NCBI GenBank assembly: GCA_964517665.1
Contig: CAZFCY010000003.1
Span: forward strand, 13,818 to 77,817
Origin: Congregicoccus sp964517665
Lineage (GTDB): Bacteria; Verrucomicrobiota; Verrucomicrobiia; Opitutales; Opitutaceae
DNA: 64,000 nt
Direction of reading: 5' to 3'
Part shown: positions 1 to 8,127 of the stretch, piece after piece
Layout: each line of letters opens with the position of its first letter
Numbering within the stretch: position 1 is the first letter of the stretch
The notes under the pieces: model-generated
Database searches by the model: none
What the model saw: the letters and a program-made list of their open reading frames with translations, nothing else
Told to the model about the DNA's origin: nothing
Made by a program: the position numbers and the translations under genes

Positions 1-745
1 CGGCCTCGTGGCAGCCTGCCGTCCAGCACGTGCCGCGCTGCACGAAGGCGGCGTGATCGCGCCCGCCGATCATCAACTGTCCCATCGCCGTCTGCTGCTG
101 GAAGTGGCACTGCAGACAGAGCGTCTGGTTGCGCGACTTGAGCATCTTCGCATTCACCGTGCCGTGCGGATTGTGGCAGGTCGTGCAGTTGTCGCGCAGC
201 GCCTCGTGCTCGAAGACGAACGGCCCCCGCTGCGCTTCGTGGCAGCTCAGGCACGTGGCGTCCGCCGAAACGAGATTCGTGCCGCCGCCGATCACCGCGT
301 CGCCCGCATGCGGGTCGTGGCAATCGTTGCAGGTCACCTTGCCTCCCATCACCGGATGCGCGTGCGGCAGCGCGAACTCGCCGCGCTTGTCGAGATGGCA
401 CTGGAAACAGGTCTCGGGCGATCGGCCCGGATTCACGATCGTGCCGACTTCCCCGCCCGACTTCACGTGCTCGCTGCCCGGGCCGTGGCAGGATTCGCAC
501 CCGATGCCGAGCGCGTGCTCGCCGCCGGTCATCAGATTCGCATGCGTCGCATCGTGAAACGCCGAGGTCACGTTTTCATGGCAGTCGGCGCATTCCTGCG
601 ATCCGACGAACCTCGCGCCGGGCACCGTCGCCGGCGGCGCCAGGAGCGTGCGGCTCGCCGTCACGCATCCGATCAGCAGCACGCCCCATACGGCCACACC
701 GCCGAACAACAAGGTGGTTTTCGTGCAACGAGGACGAGGGGACAT
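1..745 (-). CDS. MtrA/DmsE-type multihaem cytochrome c lipoprotein, C-terminus cut by window edge
   Basis: This is a predicted outer-membrane or periplasmic electron carrier. I translated the minus strand from the ATG at 745-743. About 248 codons are visible and the frame runs off the window without a stop. The N-terminus has a hydrophobic segment ending in LLIGC (Cys about residue 27), which fits a lipoprotein signal. Seven CX2CH haem sites follow (CADCH, CESCH, CFQCH, CNDCH, CLSCH, CTTCH, CLQCH), then CWTAGCH, a CX4CH arrangement. Phrases such as CESCHGPGSEHV and RGPFVFEH are typical of DmsE/MtrA decahaem proteins, so two more haems may lie beyond the edge. No strong Shine-Dalgarno is visible. 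It is co-directional with the NapC/NirT cytochrome upstream (203-bp gap). The family call is confident. The exact role (metal or DMSO respiration, or a porin-cytochrome conduit) is inference. Confidence 0.88.
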   Translation of the reverse strand, partial: MSPRPRCTKTTLLFGGVAVWGVLLIGCVTASRTLLAPPATVPGARFVGSQECADCHENVTSAFHDATHANLMTGGEHALGIGCESCHGPGSEHVKSGGEVGTIVNPGRSPETCFQCHLDKRGEFALPHAHPVMGGKVTCNDCHDPHAGDAVIGGGTNLVSADATCLSCHEAQRGPFVFEHEALRDNCTTCHNPHGTVNAKMLKSRNQTLCLQCHFQQQTAMGQLMIGGRDHAAFVQRGTCWTAGCHEA

Positions 746-948
746 AAGATGAAGCGATCGTACAACGATGCCGACTCTTTCGGCAGCATGGTCAGTCTAT
801 TGGTCTCTCCCCGCGTTTGGCTGCGCATCGTTTGGCACGCTGGCCGCAGGGGTTGCTCCACTTCCATGGATGGCAATTTCCGGAGCTTGCACTCCCGGCG
901 CCCACCCGAAGTCGCCCGTCGCGTTCGCTCCCGACTTCCTTCACGAGG

Positions 949-2427
949 TCACTGGTTGCCGCCGTTGTGACAGTCCGAGCACGTGAGCTCGGGATCGAGA
1001 TCTCCGTCCGGATGCTCGAACTCGAGCCCGGTCGCCGAAAGCAACGCGAGCTGCGGTCCCGCGCCCTGCGATAGAATCGTGTGGCAGGAGTTGCAATCGC
1101 TCGACCGCACGCCTTCGCCCGTCTCGGTCTTGTGCCTGTCGTCGTGGCAGCGGAAACAGCCGAGCCAGTCCTTGTGGCCGATGTTGTTGGGATACACGCG
1201 CCAGTCCGCTTTCCGTTCCGGAAAAATCGACGTCGCGAACAACCGCTGCACGGTCTCGACCGCGCCCGGCAGATGCGGATGGCCGCTGTAACGCGTTTCC
1301 AGATACGCCGCGATCTTCCCCGGCGCCTCGGCATCCGTCGCCATCTCCTGCTCCATCGCCTTCACCGCCTCGCGCTTGATGTTCGGCAACTGCGTGCTCA
1401 GCCCGCCCGACGCCATCGCGCGCTCCACCACCTCGTTCGCCGTCGGAAACACGTGCGCCGGCCGGTTGTGGCAATCCATGCAGTCCATCACGCGAATCCC
1501 GTCCGCCGGCGGCTCGCCTTCGAACTCGTCGGTCTTGAACACCCGCGTGCTGCCGTCGCGCATGTTGGTCACGCGCATCCAGGGAATGTCCTGCCGCTTC
1601 TCGTCGACCGCGTAGTATTCCACTTTTTCGTTTTCGTTCACGTGCCAGTGGATTCCGCCCGGCGGCGCATCCGGGTTGCTCTGGTTCACGTGCATCAGCA
1701 TCCGCACGCTGTAGGGCGTGTTCCTTCTGTCGGAAAGAAAGTGCGTGTAGTTCACGTCGATGTTGCCGTGAAACTTTTCCGGCCAGTGACATTTCTCGCA
1801 GATGTCCTGCGCCGGCCGCAGGTTCTTCAGCGGCGTCTCGATCGGACGGTTGTAGTTGTCCAGTGTATAGGCGACGAGCTGGTGCACGCCGTTGAGCTTC
1901 GCCTTGAAGAACCACTCCGCGCCCGAACCGATGTGGCACTCCACGCAATCGACCCGCGCGTGCGATCCGCGTTTGTAGGTCACCAGCTCCGGGTTCATCG
2001 CCGTGTGGCACACTTCGCCGCAGAACTGCACCGACTCCGAATAGTGATACGTCTGGTAGCTGCCGAACGCGCTCAACAGCAGAAAGCCGAGCGCCCCGAA
2101 CCCGAAGAGGATCATCGTGCGCCGCTGCCGGGCACTGGAAAAATCCAGCCGCCACTTGTCCGGCATCGTGGCGGCATGCTTGATCGCCCACCGCCGCTGC
2201 AACCAGGCTCCGAGCGCCGCGAGAGCCAGCCCGCCGATCAGAAAGCCCGGCGCGACGATATAGGTGAAGATCCCGAGATACGGATTCGCGTCGCCCTGCG
2301 TGAAATCCATCCACACCAGCAGCGCGAACGAGAACAGCGCGCCGACCGCCACGACAAACCCGATCGCGCTGATCCAGTTGTTGAAATGCGAACGCGCGCG
2401 CGGCGCGGCAGTGGGTCCGTTGGACAT
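949..2427 (-). CDS. NapC/NirT-family heptahaem inner-membrane cytochrome c (ImcH-like)
   Basis: This 492-residue protein is predicted to be a quinol-oxidising membrane cytochrome that passes electrons to periplasmic carriers. Three hydrophobic segments (about residues 18-40, 49-75 and 104-124) precede seven haem sites. The first is CGEVCH (136-141), a CX3CH spacing. The rest are CX2CH: CVECH (161-165), CEKCH, CMDCH, CFRCH, CNSCH and CSDCH. NapC/NrfH proteins normally have four haems and one membrane helix. Three helices plus seven haems, with an FCG-x-x-CH first site followed by SHARVDCVECHIG, match the layout known for Geobacter ImcH. It lies between a multihaem MtrA/DmsE-type lipoprotein and a mono-haem cytochrome, all on the same strand, which supports one respiratory module. 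ImcH-like is a resemblance call; the true electron acceptor cannot be read from sequence. Confidence 0.88.
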   Translation of the reverse strand: MSNGPTAAPRARSHFNNWISAIGFVVAVGALFSFALLVWMDFTQGDANPYLGIFTYIVAPGFLIGGLALAALGAWLQRRWAIKHAATMPDKWRLDFSSARQRRTMILFGFGALGFLLLSAFGSYQTYHYSESVQFCGEVCHTAMNPELVTYKRGSHARVDCVECHIGSGAEWFFKAKLNGVHQLVAYTLDNYNRPIETPLKNLRPAQDICEKCHWPEKFHGNIDVNYTHFLSDRRNTPYSVRMLMHVNQSNPDAPPGGIHWHVNENEKVEYYAVDEKRQDIPWMRVTNMRDGSTRVFKTDEFEGEPPADGIRVMDCMDCHNRPAHVFPTANEVVERAMASGGLSTQLPNIKREAVKAMEQEMATDAEAPGKIAAYLETRYSGHPHLPGAVETVQRLFATSIFPERKADWRVYPNNIGHKDWLGCFRCHDDRHKTETGEGVRSSDCNSCHTILSQGAGPQLALLSATGLEFEHPDGDLDPELTCSDCHNGGNQ

Positions 2428-2525
2428 CGTGGGAATCGCGGTGGCGCGGCAGTGGCGATCAGAGCGGCTCTCCAGGCCTTCCTGGGTTTTGTTCGCGCTG
2501 GTGGCTCATCTCCGCGCGACGCTGT

Positions 2526-2864
2526 TCACGGTTTGAACGCCCGGATATATGCCACCAACTCCTCGATCTCATCCGACGAGAGTTCGTCCTTGAAGCTCTT
2601 CATCCTCTCTTTCCCGTTCTCGTCCACGACGCCTTCGGTCGTCACGCGGATGATTTCCTCGTCGGTCATCTCCGCCTGCACCTTCGGGTCGGTGTAGTCC
2701 TTCACCTTTAGACGTTTTCCAACCCTCGTCTGCCCTTTGCCATCGGCTCCGTGACATTTCAGGCAGTGGTTTTCCCAGTTTTCAGTGACAGGCGCGGCCA
2801 TGCTGAAGGCCGTCCCGAAAACGAATGCGAGCCCGGCCAGGGCGATCTTCGAAGTCGTGTTCAT
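2526..2864 (-). CDS. Small mono-haem periplasmic cytochrome c
   Basis: This 112-residue secreted cytochrome has a signal peptide (MNTTSKIALAGLAFVFGTAF, then SMAA), one haem site HCLKCH shortly after the predicted cleavage site, and a C-terminal RMKSFKDELSSDEIEELVAYIR segment characteristic of class I cytochrome c, whose Met provides the distal ligand. The frame stays open upstream to 3035. I chose the ATG at 2864 because the signal peptide starts there and the upstream 57 codons read as non-coding. It lies 98 bp upstream of the NapC/NirT gene on the same strand, so it probably shuttles electrons between the inner-membrane and outer cytochromes. That role is inferred from position. Confidence 0.85.
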   Translation of the reverse strand: MNTTSKIALAGLAFVFGTAFSMAAPVTENWENHCLKCHGADGKGQTRVGKRLKVKDYTDPKVQAEMTDEEIIRVTTEGVVDENGKERMKSFKDELSSDEIEELVAYIRAFKP

Positions 2865-3123
2865 CGTTGTTATGGGGTTGTGGATGCGTCGAGAAGGGGA
2901 GAAGCGCTTGGCAATACTCCCGGCATGATGCCCGCAATCTGCCGCCACTGACTCCGCATTGCTTGCCGAGTTGAACGCAGCAAATGCCTTGCCGCGCCGA
3001 AACCCCGCGCCACCTGGGCCGCGGTTCTTGTTCACGGCGCCAAGCCACGCGCATCACAACACAGGAGATGCGCAGCGCAGCGCCTCGCGCTCCGGCATGA
3101 TCCCTTCGCGCCACTTTCCACCC

Positions 3124-3705
3124 ATGCGTCGCCTCTCCCCTGTGCTCGCCGTCCTGCCGCTCCTGCTCGCATCGTGCCGCGACGCGACCATCGCCACCTA
3201 TAGCGTGCCCAAGGAAGTTCGCGCGCCCGCCACCGACAGCGCGCCCGCGCCTCACTCCTTCGACGCGCCCGCCGCATCCGCGAGCGCCAACGCCCAGGAT
3301 CTCGCGTGGACCGCTCCCGCTTCGTGGCAACCGAAGCCCGGCGGTTCCGTGCGCAAAGGCAGCTACGTCATTGGCGACGTCGACGGGCCGACCGCGGATC
3401 TCTCGATCACGGCCTTCCCCGGCGACGTCGGCGGTGATCTCGCCAACGTCAACCGCTGGCGCTCCCAGCTCGGCCTTCCGCCCATCGAAGCCGCCGGGTT
3501 GCCCTCCGCCCTCACCCACGTCGACGTCGCCGGCCTGCACATCGATTTCGTCGACCTGGCGCACAACGACACCCGCATGCTCGCCGCGATCGTTCCGCAT
3601 GATGGCGCGACGTGGTTTATCAAACTCACCGGCCCCGACGCGCTCGTCGCCGCCGAGAGGCCGGCGTACATCGCCTTCTTGAATACGCTCCGTCCCGGGC
3701 CTTGA
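3124..3705 (+). CDS. Predicted lipoprotein next to cytochrome c maturation genes
   Basis: The product has 193 residues and no family I can name with certainty. It begins MRRLSPVLAVLPLLLASC, a good lipoprotein signal with Cys at residue 18. An Ala/Pro-rich linker follows to about residue 58, then a globular domain (DLAWTAPASWQP onward) ending IAFLNTLRPGP. In other Verrucomicrobiota and Planctomycetes, similar lipoproteins precede ResB/CcsA. Here the stop is only 13 bp before the ResB start, so co-transcription is very likely. An in-frame ATG at 3097 and further open sequence back to 2959 exist, but the lipobox decides for 3124. A role in cytochrome assembly or respiration is inferred from context only. 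Confidence 0.7.
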   Translation: MRRLSPVLAVLPLLLASCRDATIATYSVPKEVRAPATDSAPAPHSFDAPAASASANAQDLAWTAPASWQPKPGGSVRKGSYVIGDVDGPTADLSITAFPGDVGGDLANVNRWRSQLGLPPIEAAGLPSALTHVDVAGLHIDFVDLAHNDTRMLAAIVPHDGATWFIKLTGPDALVAAERPAYIAFLNTLRPGP

Positions 3706-3718
3706 GCACCGCACTCCC

Positions 3719-4951
3719 ATGCGCACCCTCTTACGCGATCTCCGCGACATCTTCACCTCGCTCAGACTCACCGTCGCCCTCATCGCGCTGTCCATCATCC
3801 TCGTCTTCGCCGCGACCCTCGACCAGGTGAACATCGGGGTCTGGGCCGTGCAGGAAAAATACTTTCATTGCTGGGCCGTCTTCTGGCCCTTCGGCGACCT
3901 CTCCCTCGCGGTCTTTCCCGGCGGCTACACGCTCGGCGCCCTCCTCCTCGTCAACCTCGCCGCCGCCCACCTCTTTCGTTTCAAGCTCACCTGGCGCAAA
4001 TCCGGCATCTACCTGGTCCACTCCGGCCTCGTCATCCTCCTCCTCGGCGAACTCTTCACCGGCATCTTCCAGGACGAATACCACATGCGGCTCGGTCACG
4101 GCGAAACCAGGAACTACGCGGAAAGCTACCGCGCCGTCGAACTCGCCATCGTCGACACCACCGATCCCGACACCGACCACGTCACCGCCATCCCCGAAGC
4201 CATCCTCGCCGGGCACGCGTCCGCGCAACACCCGGGTCTCCCGTTCCGCGTCGCCATCCGCCACTTCTACCCCAACTCCACCCTCCAGCTCCGTCGCTCC
4301 AACCCGCACGCCCCGCCTTCGCACGCCACCGCCGGCGTCGGCTCGCAACTCGTCGCCACGCCGCAGCCCGTCACCTACAAGCAGAACGAGCGCAACATGC
4401 CGTCCGCCTTCGTCGATCTCGTCGGCGTCGACCGCTCTCCCGGCACGTATCTCGTCTCCACGCTCCTCCTCGAACCGCAACGTTTCGAGCACGCCGGCCG
4501 AAGCTACGCGATCTCCCTCCGCTTCGCGCGCCACTACATGCCGTTTTCGCTCACGCTGCTCAAATTCTCCCACGACCGCTACGCCGGCGCCAACATCCCG
4601 AAAAACTTCTCCAGCCGCGTCCGCCTCACCACGCCCGACGGCATCGACGACCGCGAGGTTCTCGTCTTCATGAACAACCCGTTCCGTTACGCGGGCCTCA
4701 CGTTCTACCAGGCCGGTTTCGAGAACAACGACACCACCTCGATTCTCCAGGTTGTCCGCAACCCGAGCTGGCTCCTCCCCTATATCGCCTGCGTCGCGAT
4801 GACCCTCGGTTTCGTCATCCAGTTCGGCCTCCACCTCTTCGCCTTCGCCGCGAAGCGCCGCGCCTCGATCACCCGCCACGCCCCGCAGCCGAAGTCTCCC
4901 CTAAAAAGAGGAGTGCCCGGAGGGCGGGGGGTGTCTCCCGCGGCGAACTGA
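3719..4951 (+). CDS. resB: Cytochrome c biogenesis protein ResB/Ccs1
   Basis: This is the System II haem-delivery partner of CcsA. It holds apocytochrome and works in the CcsBA haem export/ligation complex at the outer face of the inner membrane. The 410-residue protein has N-terminal hydrophobic helices (about residues 16-32, 66-86 and 96-117), a large periplasmic domain, and a last helix near residue 350-375 (LLPYIACVAMTLGFVIQFGL). The phrase FMNNPFRYAGLTFYQAGF is a family hallmark. It starts 13 bp after the lipoprotein gene and is followed 24 bp later by the CcsA gene. The C-terminal tail is Pro/Arg-rich and ends beside a stretch reading like low-complexity sequence (about 4900-4950). It serves the haem proteins encoded divergently upstream. 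Confidence 0.9.
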   Translation: MRTLLRDLRDIFTSLRLTVALIALSIILVFAATLDQVNIGVWAVQEKYFHCWAVFWPFGDLSLAVFPGGYTLGALLLVNLAAAHLFRFKLTWRKSGIYLVHSGLVILLLGELFTGIFQDEYHMRLGHGETRNYAESYRAVELAIVDTTDPDTDHVTAIPEAILAGHASAQHPGLPFRVAIRHFYPNSTLQLRRSNPHAPPSHATAGVGSQLVATPQPVTYKQNERNMPSAFVDLVGVDRSPGTYLVSTLLLEPQRFEHAGRSYAISLRFARHYMPFSLTLLKFSHDRYAGANIPKNFSSRVRLTTPDGIDDREVLVFMNNPFRYAGLTFYQAGFENNDTTSILQVVRNPSWLLPYIACVAMTLGFVIQFGLHLFAFAAKRRASITRHAPQPKSPLKRGVPGGRGVSPAAN

Positions 4952-4975
4952 TCCGGGCCGCCGCCACCCGCTCTC

Positions 4976-6862
4976 ATGAAACGCTTTCTCCCTCTCGCCG
5001 TCCTCACCCTCGCCGCGCTCGCCGTCCTCGCCACGCTTCGCCAGCCGAATCCGGAATCCGAATACGACCTCGACGCCTTCGGCCGCCTTCCGACGCTCGT
5101 CAACGGCCGCCTCAAGCCCCTCGACACCGTCGCGCGCACCTCGCTCCTCGTCTTCCAGGGCCGTCAGCGCGTCGTCGCCCCCGACGGTCGCCGCGTCTCA
5201 CCCGCTGAATGGCTCCTCGATGTCTTCTTCCGCCCCGACGTCGCGCAGCGCTACCGGATTTTCGAAATCGTCCACCCCGACGTGCTCGCGCTGCTCGACC
5301 TCTCCACCGACGACGGCGCCGCCGGCAAACGTTTCTCCTACCACCAAATCGCGCACAGCCTCTCCGAGCTCGACCGCCAGGCCAAACTCGCCGAAGGCGT
5401 CGAGAGTCCGCTCCGCACCCCCTTCCAGCGCGCCGTCCTCGAGCTCCGCGGCAATCTCGTCCTGTATCAGCGCCTCCAGCACAGTCTCGACGCGCCCCGC
5501 AGCCACGACCGTGAGCGAGTGGACGAAAACGCCACGACCACCCCCGACTTCCTCACCCAACTCTCCACCTTCGAGAAAACCTCCCCCGCGGGTCTCGCCG
5601 CTCTCCGCGCCCGCCGCGCGAACGAACCCCATGACGCCGACCTCGCCCGCGCCTTCGCCGATCTCACGCAAGGCTTCGCCACCATCGAAGCCTACGGCTA
5701 CCTCCTCCCGATCCCGCCCGTCGCGAACAAGTCCGACACCGCCGGGTGGCGCAATATCGGCGTCTCCCTCCGCGAAACCCTCGCCGGCGGCACGCTCAAT
5801 CCCGCCGTCGCCACCTACGCCGCCCACGGCCTCGCCTGGCGCAATCACCAACCCGACGCCTTCAACGCCGCCGTCCACGCCTACCGCGCATCCCTCCAAT
5901 CCGAGATCCCCGCCGTCCTGCGCAAAATCGACGTCGAAGCCCGCTTCAACGCCGCGCAGCCGTTCTACACCGCGAGCATCCTCTACGTCCTCGCCTTCCT
6001 CTTCGCTGTTTTCTCCTGGCTTCGCTGGCCCGACGTCCTCGGCCGTTCCGCCTTCTGGCTCCTCGTCCTCGCCTTCGCGCTCAGCACCGGCGGCATCGCC
6101 GTCCGCATGTGGCTCGAAAATCGCCCGCCCGTCACCAACCTCTACTCGTCCGCGCTCTTCGTCGGCTGGGGCGCCGTCGCGCTCTGCGTCCTCCTCGAGC
6201 GCATTTACAAAAACGCCATCGGCAGCGCCGCCGCCGGCCTCATCGGCTTCGCCACGCTTCTCATCGCGCACCACCTCTCGCTCGGCGGTGACACGCTCGA
6301 GATGATGCGCGCCGTCCTCGACTCCAACTTCTGGCTCGCCACGCACGTCGTCACGATCGCCATCGGCTACTCGGCCACCTTCCTCGCCGGCGCCCTCGCG
6401 CTCATCTACGTCGTCCGCGGCCTGTTCACCAGGTCCCTCGACGCGAAAACCGCCGACACCCTCGCGCGCATGGTCTACGGCATCGTCTGCTTCGCCACGA
6501 TCTTCAGCTTCGTCGGCACCGTCCTCGGCGGCATCTGGGCCGACCAATCCTGGGGTCGCTTCTGGGGCTGGGATCCGAAGGAAAACGGCGCGCTCATCAT
6601 CGTCCTTTGGAATTCGCTCATCCTCCACGCGCGCTGGGGCGGTCTCGTGAAAGCCCGCGGCCTCATGGTCCTCGCGATCTTCGGCAACATCGTCACCGCC
6701 TGGAGCTGGTTCGGCGTCAACCTGCTCGGCGTCGGCCTCCACAGCTACGGCTTCATGGAATCCGGCTTCTGGTGGCTCCTCGCCTTCGGCTTATCGCAAC
6801 TCCTCGCGATGGCGCTCGCCGCCACCCCGCTCGCCAGGTGGCGCAGCTTCCGCTCCGCCTGA
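4976..6862 (+). CDS. ccsA: Cytochrome c biogenesis protein CcsA/ResC (haem handling, WWD domain)
   Basis: This 628-residue protein is the System II haem exporter and cytochrome c synthase subunit. The N-terminal half (about residues 25-330) is a largely soluble extension after one N-terminal helix, with the phrases FGRLPTLVNGRLKPLDTVAR and FFRPDVAQRYRIFEI. The C-terminal half has at least seven hydrophobic segments. It carries the tryptophan-rich WWD signature WADQSWGRFWGWDPKENGAL at about residues 520-540, which binds haem, and conserved histidines flank it. The protein is long because of the extension, a form common in Bacteroidetes, Verrucomicrobia and Epsilonproteobacteria. It follows resB by 24 bp and completes the lipoprotein-resB-ccsA operon, needed to make the multihaem cytochromes encoded at 1-2864. 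Confidence 0.92.
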   Translation: MKRFLPLAVLTLAALAVLATLRQPNPESEYDLDAFGRLPTLVNGRLKPLDTVARTSLLVFQGRQRVVAPDGRRVSPAEWLLDVFFRPDVAQRYRIFEIVHPDVLALLDLSTDDGAAGKRFSYHQIAHSLSELDRQAKLAEGVESPLRTPFQRAVLELRGNLVLYQRLQHSLDAPRSHDRERVDENATTTPDFLTQLSTFEKTSPAGLAALRARRANEPHDADLARAFADLTQGFATIEAYGYLLPIPPVANKSDTAGWRNIGVSLRETLAGGTLNPAVATYAAHGLAWRNHQPDAFNAAVHAYRASLQSEIPAVLRKIDVEARFNAAQPFYTASILYVLAFLFAVFSWLRWPDVLGRSAFWLLVLAFALSTGGIAVRMWLENRPPVTNLYSSALFVGWGAVALCVLLERIYKNAIGSAAAGLIGFATLLIAHHLSLGGDTLEMMRAVLDSNFWLATHVVTIAIGYSATFLAGALALIYVVRGLFTRSLDAKTADTLARMVYGIVCFATIFSFVGTVLGGIWADQSWGRFWGWDPKENGALIIVLWNSLILHARWGGLVKARGLMVLAIFGNIVTAWSWFGVNLLGVGLHSYGFMESGFWWLLAFGLSQLLAMALAATPLARWRSFRSA

Positions 6863-6923
6863 CCTGGCGTAGGCCGTCTTAAATCCCGGGACATTCGCAC
6901 ACATCGGTCCGGGGAGCGCCGGC

Positions 6924-7484
6924 TCAGAAGTTCCACAAGACATTCAGACGGAACCTGTCCAGCCAGTCGTCCGGATCATCGCCTCCCGCATGGGCTTCGC
7001 GCAGCGGCTTGTAGTGATAGAACGTCGCGTTGAGAACGATATTCGAGCACGGCACGTAGTCGAAAGTCAGCGCATGCATGATATAGTTGGTGGCGATATT
7101 GATATTGTCCTGGGAAAAGGCCGCCAGCACCGCGTCGGCTTCCGCCTCCGCGTAGCCGTAGCCGAAACGCCAGTCGCCGACCTTGCTCGCGCGGCCGACG
7201 GAAAGATCGATCCCAAAGCCGCTGTCCTCCGAGGTTGTCGCTCCGCGATTCTTCACATAATCGCCGACCAGCCGGACGGGCCAGTCCCTTTCTTGTCCTT
7301 CCCACCAGGCGCCGCCGTCATCGGTCAAGGCGACATTTGTGAAGATCGTGTTCTTCTCCAGCGTCTTCATGGCGTTCGGGTTCGTCTTGTTGCAAGTGCC
7401 GGACGCTACATCGAAGAAACCCGCCTCGGGGTTGATCCACGCGATGTCATCGCCGACAGTCGAGACTCTCCATCCCTTGTCCCG
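6924..7484 (-). pseudogene. 3' fragment of a putative porin gene
   Basis: About 187 codons remain. The product reads as the C-terminal part of an outer-membrane beta-barrel: alternating residues, WRFGYGYAEAEADAVLAAF, and a final strand ending FRLNVLWNF with the terminal Phe needed for BAM recognition. It resembles the Porin_5 type of putative porins. The barrel sequence has no start or signal peptide of its own. Its frame runs straight into sequence matching an AbiEii toxin N-terminus at about 7485, so the gene was broken by a recombination that replaced its 5' part. The junction position is approximate, judged from where the AbiEii likeness (SPHFRDKG) stops. It is unlikely to be expressed as an exported protein. 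Confidence 0.7.
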
Positions 7485-7634
7485 GAAGTGCGGCGACACG
7501 CTCAGCCGGTAGAGAAACCGCTCGAGCGCGTGGCGGGTGAGCGTGAGGTTGATGTCGCGACTTTGCGTGCGCGCGAGGTCGATCAGCCGCTACTGGACTG
7601 AAGCCGCGATGTTCTTCGGATTGGAACGACTCAT
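7485..7634 (-). pseudogene. N-terminal fragment of abiEii toxin gene (type IV toxin-antitoxin), with in-frame stop
   Basis: The minus strand from ATG 7634 reads MSRSNPKNIAASVQ, a TAG stop, then RLIDLARTQSRDINLTLTRH and ALERFLYRLSVSPHFRDKG. This matches the start of AbiEii/AbiGii nucleotidyltransferase toxins, where the usual reading is ...SVRQRLL-LAR...LTRYALERLLYRLS-SPH. The TAG is one base from CAG (Gln). The toxin's nucleotidyltransferase core is missing because the frame continues into a porin fragment. A GGAGGCG sequence about 6 bp before the ATG is a good ribosome site. The ATG overlaps the TGA of the antitoxin remnant (ATGA), as in intact abiE operons. This is a decayed, non-functional copy. 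Confidence 0.75.
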
Positions 7635-7714
7635 GTCATCGCCTCCAGGCATGGCCGCATCACGTTGGCGACCCGGCACGCCACGGCGAATCGCATGAGT
7701 TCATCGACGGCGCC
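7631..7714 (-). pseudogene. C-terminal fragment of abiEi antitoxin gene
   Basis: About 27 codons in frame read GAVDELMRFAVACRVANVMR followed by PCLEAMT and TGA. This looks like the extreme C-terminus of AbiEi-type antitoxins, whose usual end is of the form ...CRVANVMRPYLEALL. The TGA overlaps the ATG of the abiEii fragment by 4 bases, the normal translational coupling of this operon. The fragment begins within 10 bp of the 3' end of tRNA-Leu, so the rest of the antitoxin gene was lost at the tRNA boundary. Identity is inferred from the motif plus the coupled AbiEii fragment, and would be weak alone. Confidence 0.6.
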
Positions 7715-7720
7715 CTCAAG

Positions 7721-7808
7721 TGGTGCCCGGGGTGGGGGTCGAACCCACACTCCTTTAGAGGGAACCGGATTTTGAGTCCGGCGCGTCTGCCGATTCCGCC
7801 ACCCGGGC
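7721..7808 (-). tRNA. tRNA-Leu (anticodon CAA)
   Basis: The minus strand folds as a class II tRNA of about 88 nt with an encoded CCA end. The acceptor stem GCCCGGG/CCCGGGC is perfect. The anticodon stem CCGGA/TCCGG encloses the loop CTCAAAA, giving anticodon CAA (reads UUG). A long variable arm and a GGTTCGACCC T-arm are visible, as expected for leucine tRNAs. Its 3' end abuts the abiE remnant, a typical integration position. Confidence 0.95.
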
Positions 7809-7879
7809 ACTAAAATGCGCGGGTCGAAGCGAAGCCCAAGGCGCTGACGATGAAAAGGATAAAATCCTGGCCGGGAATA

Positions 7880-8035
7880 TCTCAACTTTTCTTCGGGAAT
7901 TTTGAACGCGGCGGCAGGGGATGCGTCTATCTCATCGCGCTAGATGTTTAGGGTTTTGTTCTAGTTAGCGTTCTGGTTTGTAGTTTGATAAGTCGGGAAA
8001 GGCACTCCGCTTCGTGTGGAGTGCCTTTTCCGTTT
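7880..8035 (+). ncRNA. Candidate small RNA unit 1 (tandem pair)
   Basis: This non-coding unit is about 150 nt and resembles the unit at 8128-8278. Both share an upstream box (TTTTCTTCG-GAA-TTTGAACG, here about 7887-7908) and, about 90 nt downstream, an identical TAGTTTGATAAGTCGG box (7981-7996). That box leads into a strong hairpin with a T-rich tail. TTGAAC followed about 18 bp later by TCTATC could be a promoter, which would give an RNA of roughly 100 nt. The sequence between the boxes is diverged. The strand is inferred from the terminator's better T-tail on the + strand. A conserved leader or a REP-type repeat are alternatives. Confidence 0.35.
7998..8034 (+). terminator. Hairpin terminator of unit 1
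   Basis: An 11-bp stem AAAGGCACTCC / GGAGTGCCTTT (7998-8008 / 8018-8028) with a 9-nt loop is followed by TTCCGTTT. The A-run on the other side makes it potentially bidirectional. Confidence 0.6.
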
Positions 8036-8127
8036 CTGCATGCCGGGCTCGAGCGTTCGGAGTGATGCGCGGGCGCGCTCCCGCCGGGGCGGGCTGCGGA
8101 AGAGGCGCGAAGGCGCTTTTCCCGGAC

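Noticed and set aside
1..745. Calling the left-edge multihaem protein a nitrite reductase (NrfA) or a hydroxylamine oxidoreductase
   Set aside because: The CX2CH pairs with GPGSEHV and FVFEH phrases fit MtrA/DmsE proteins. No CXXCK or Tyr-crosslink motif is visible.
3731..4879. A 382-codon open frame on the minus strand opposite resB, rich in Glu, Asp, Gly and Val
   Set aside because: It is a high-GC shadow of the resB frame: low complexity, no domain, and the + strand gene has strong family motifs.
6924..7499. Reading the porin frame as a complete 191-residue gene starting at a GTG at 7499
   Set aside because: The first residues (SPHFRDKG) belong to an AbiEii-like sequence, and the barrel lacks a signal peptide and most of its strands.
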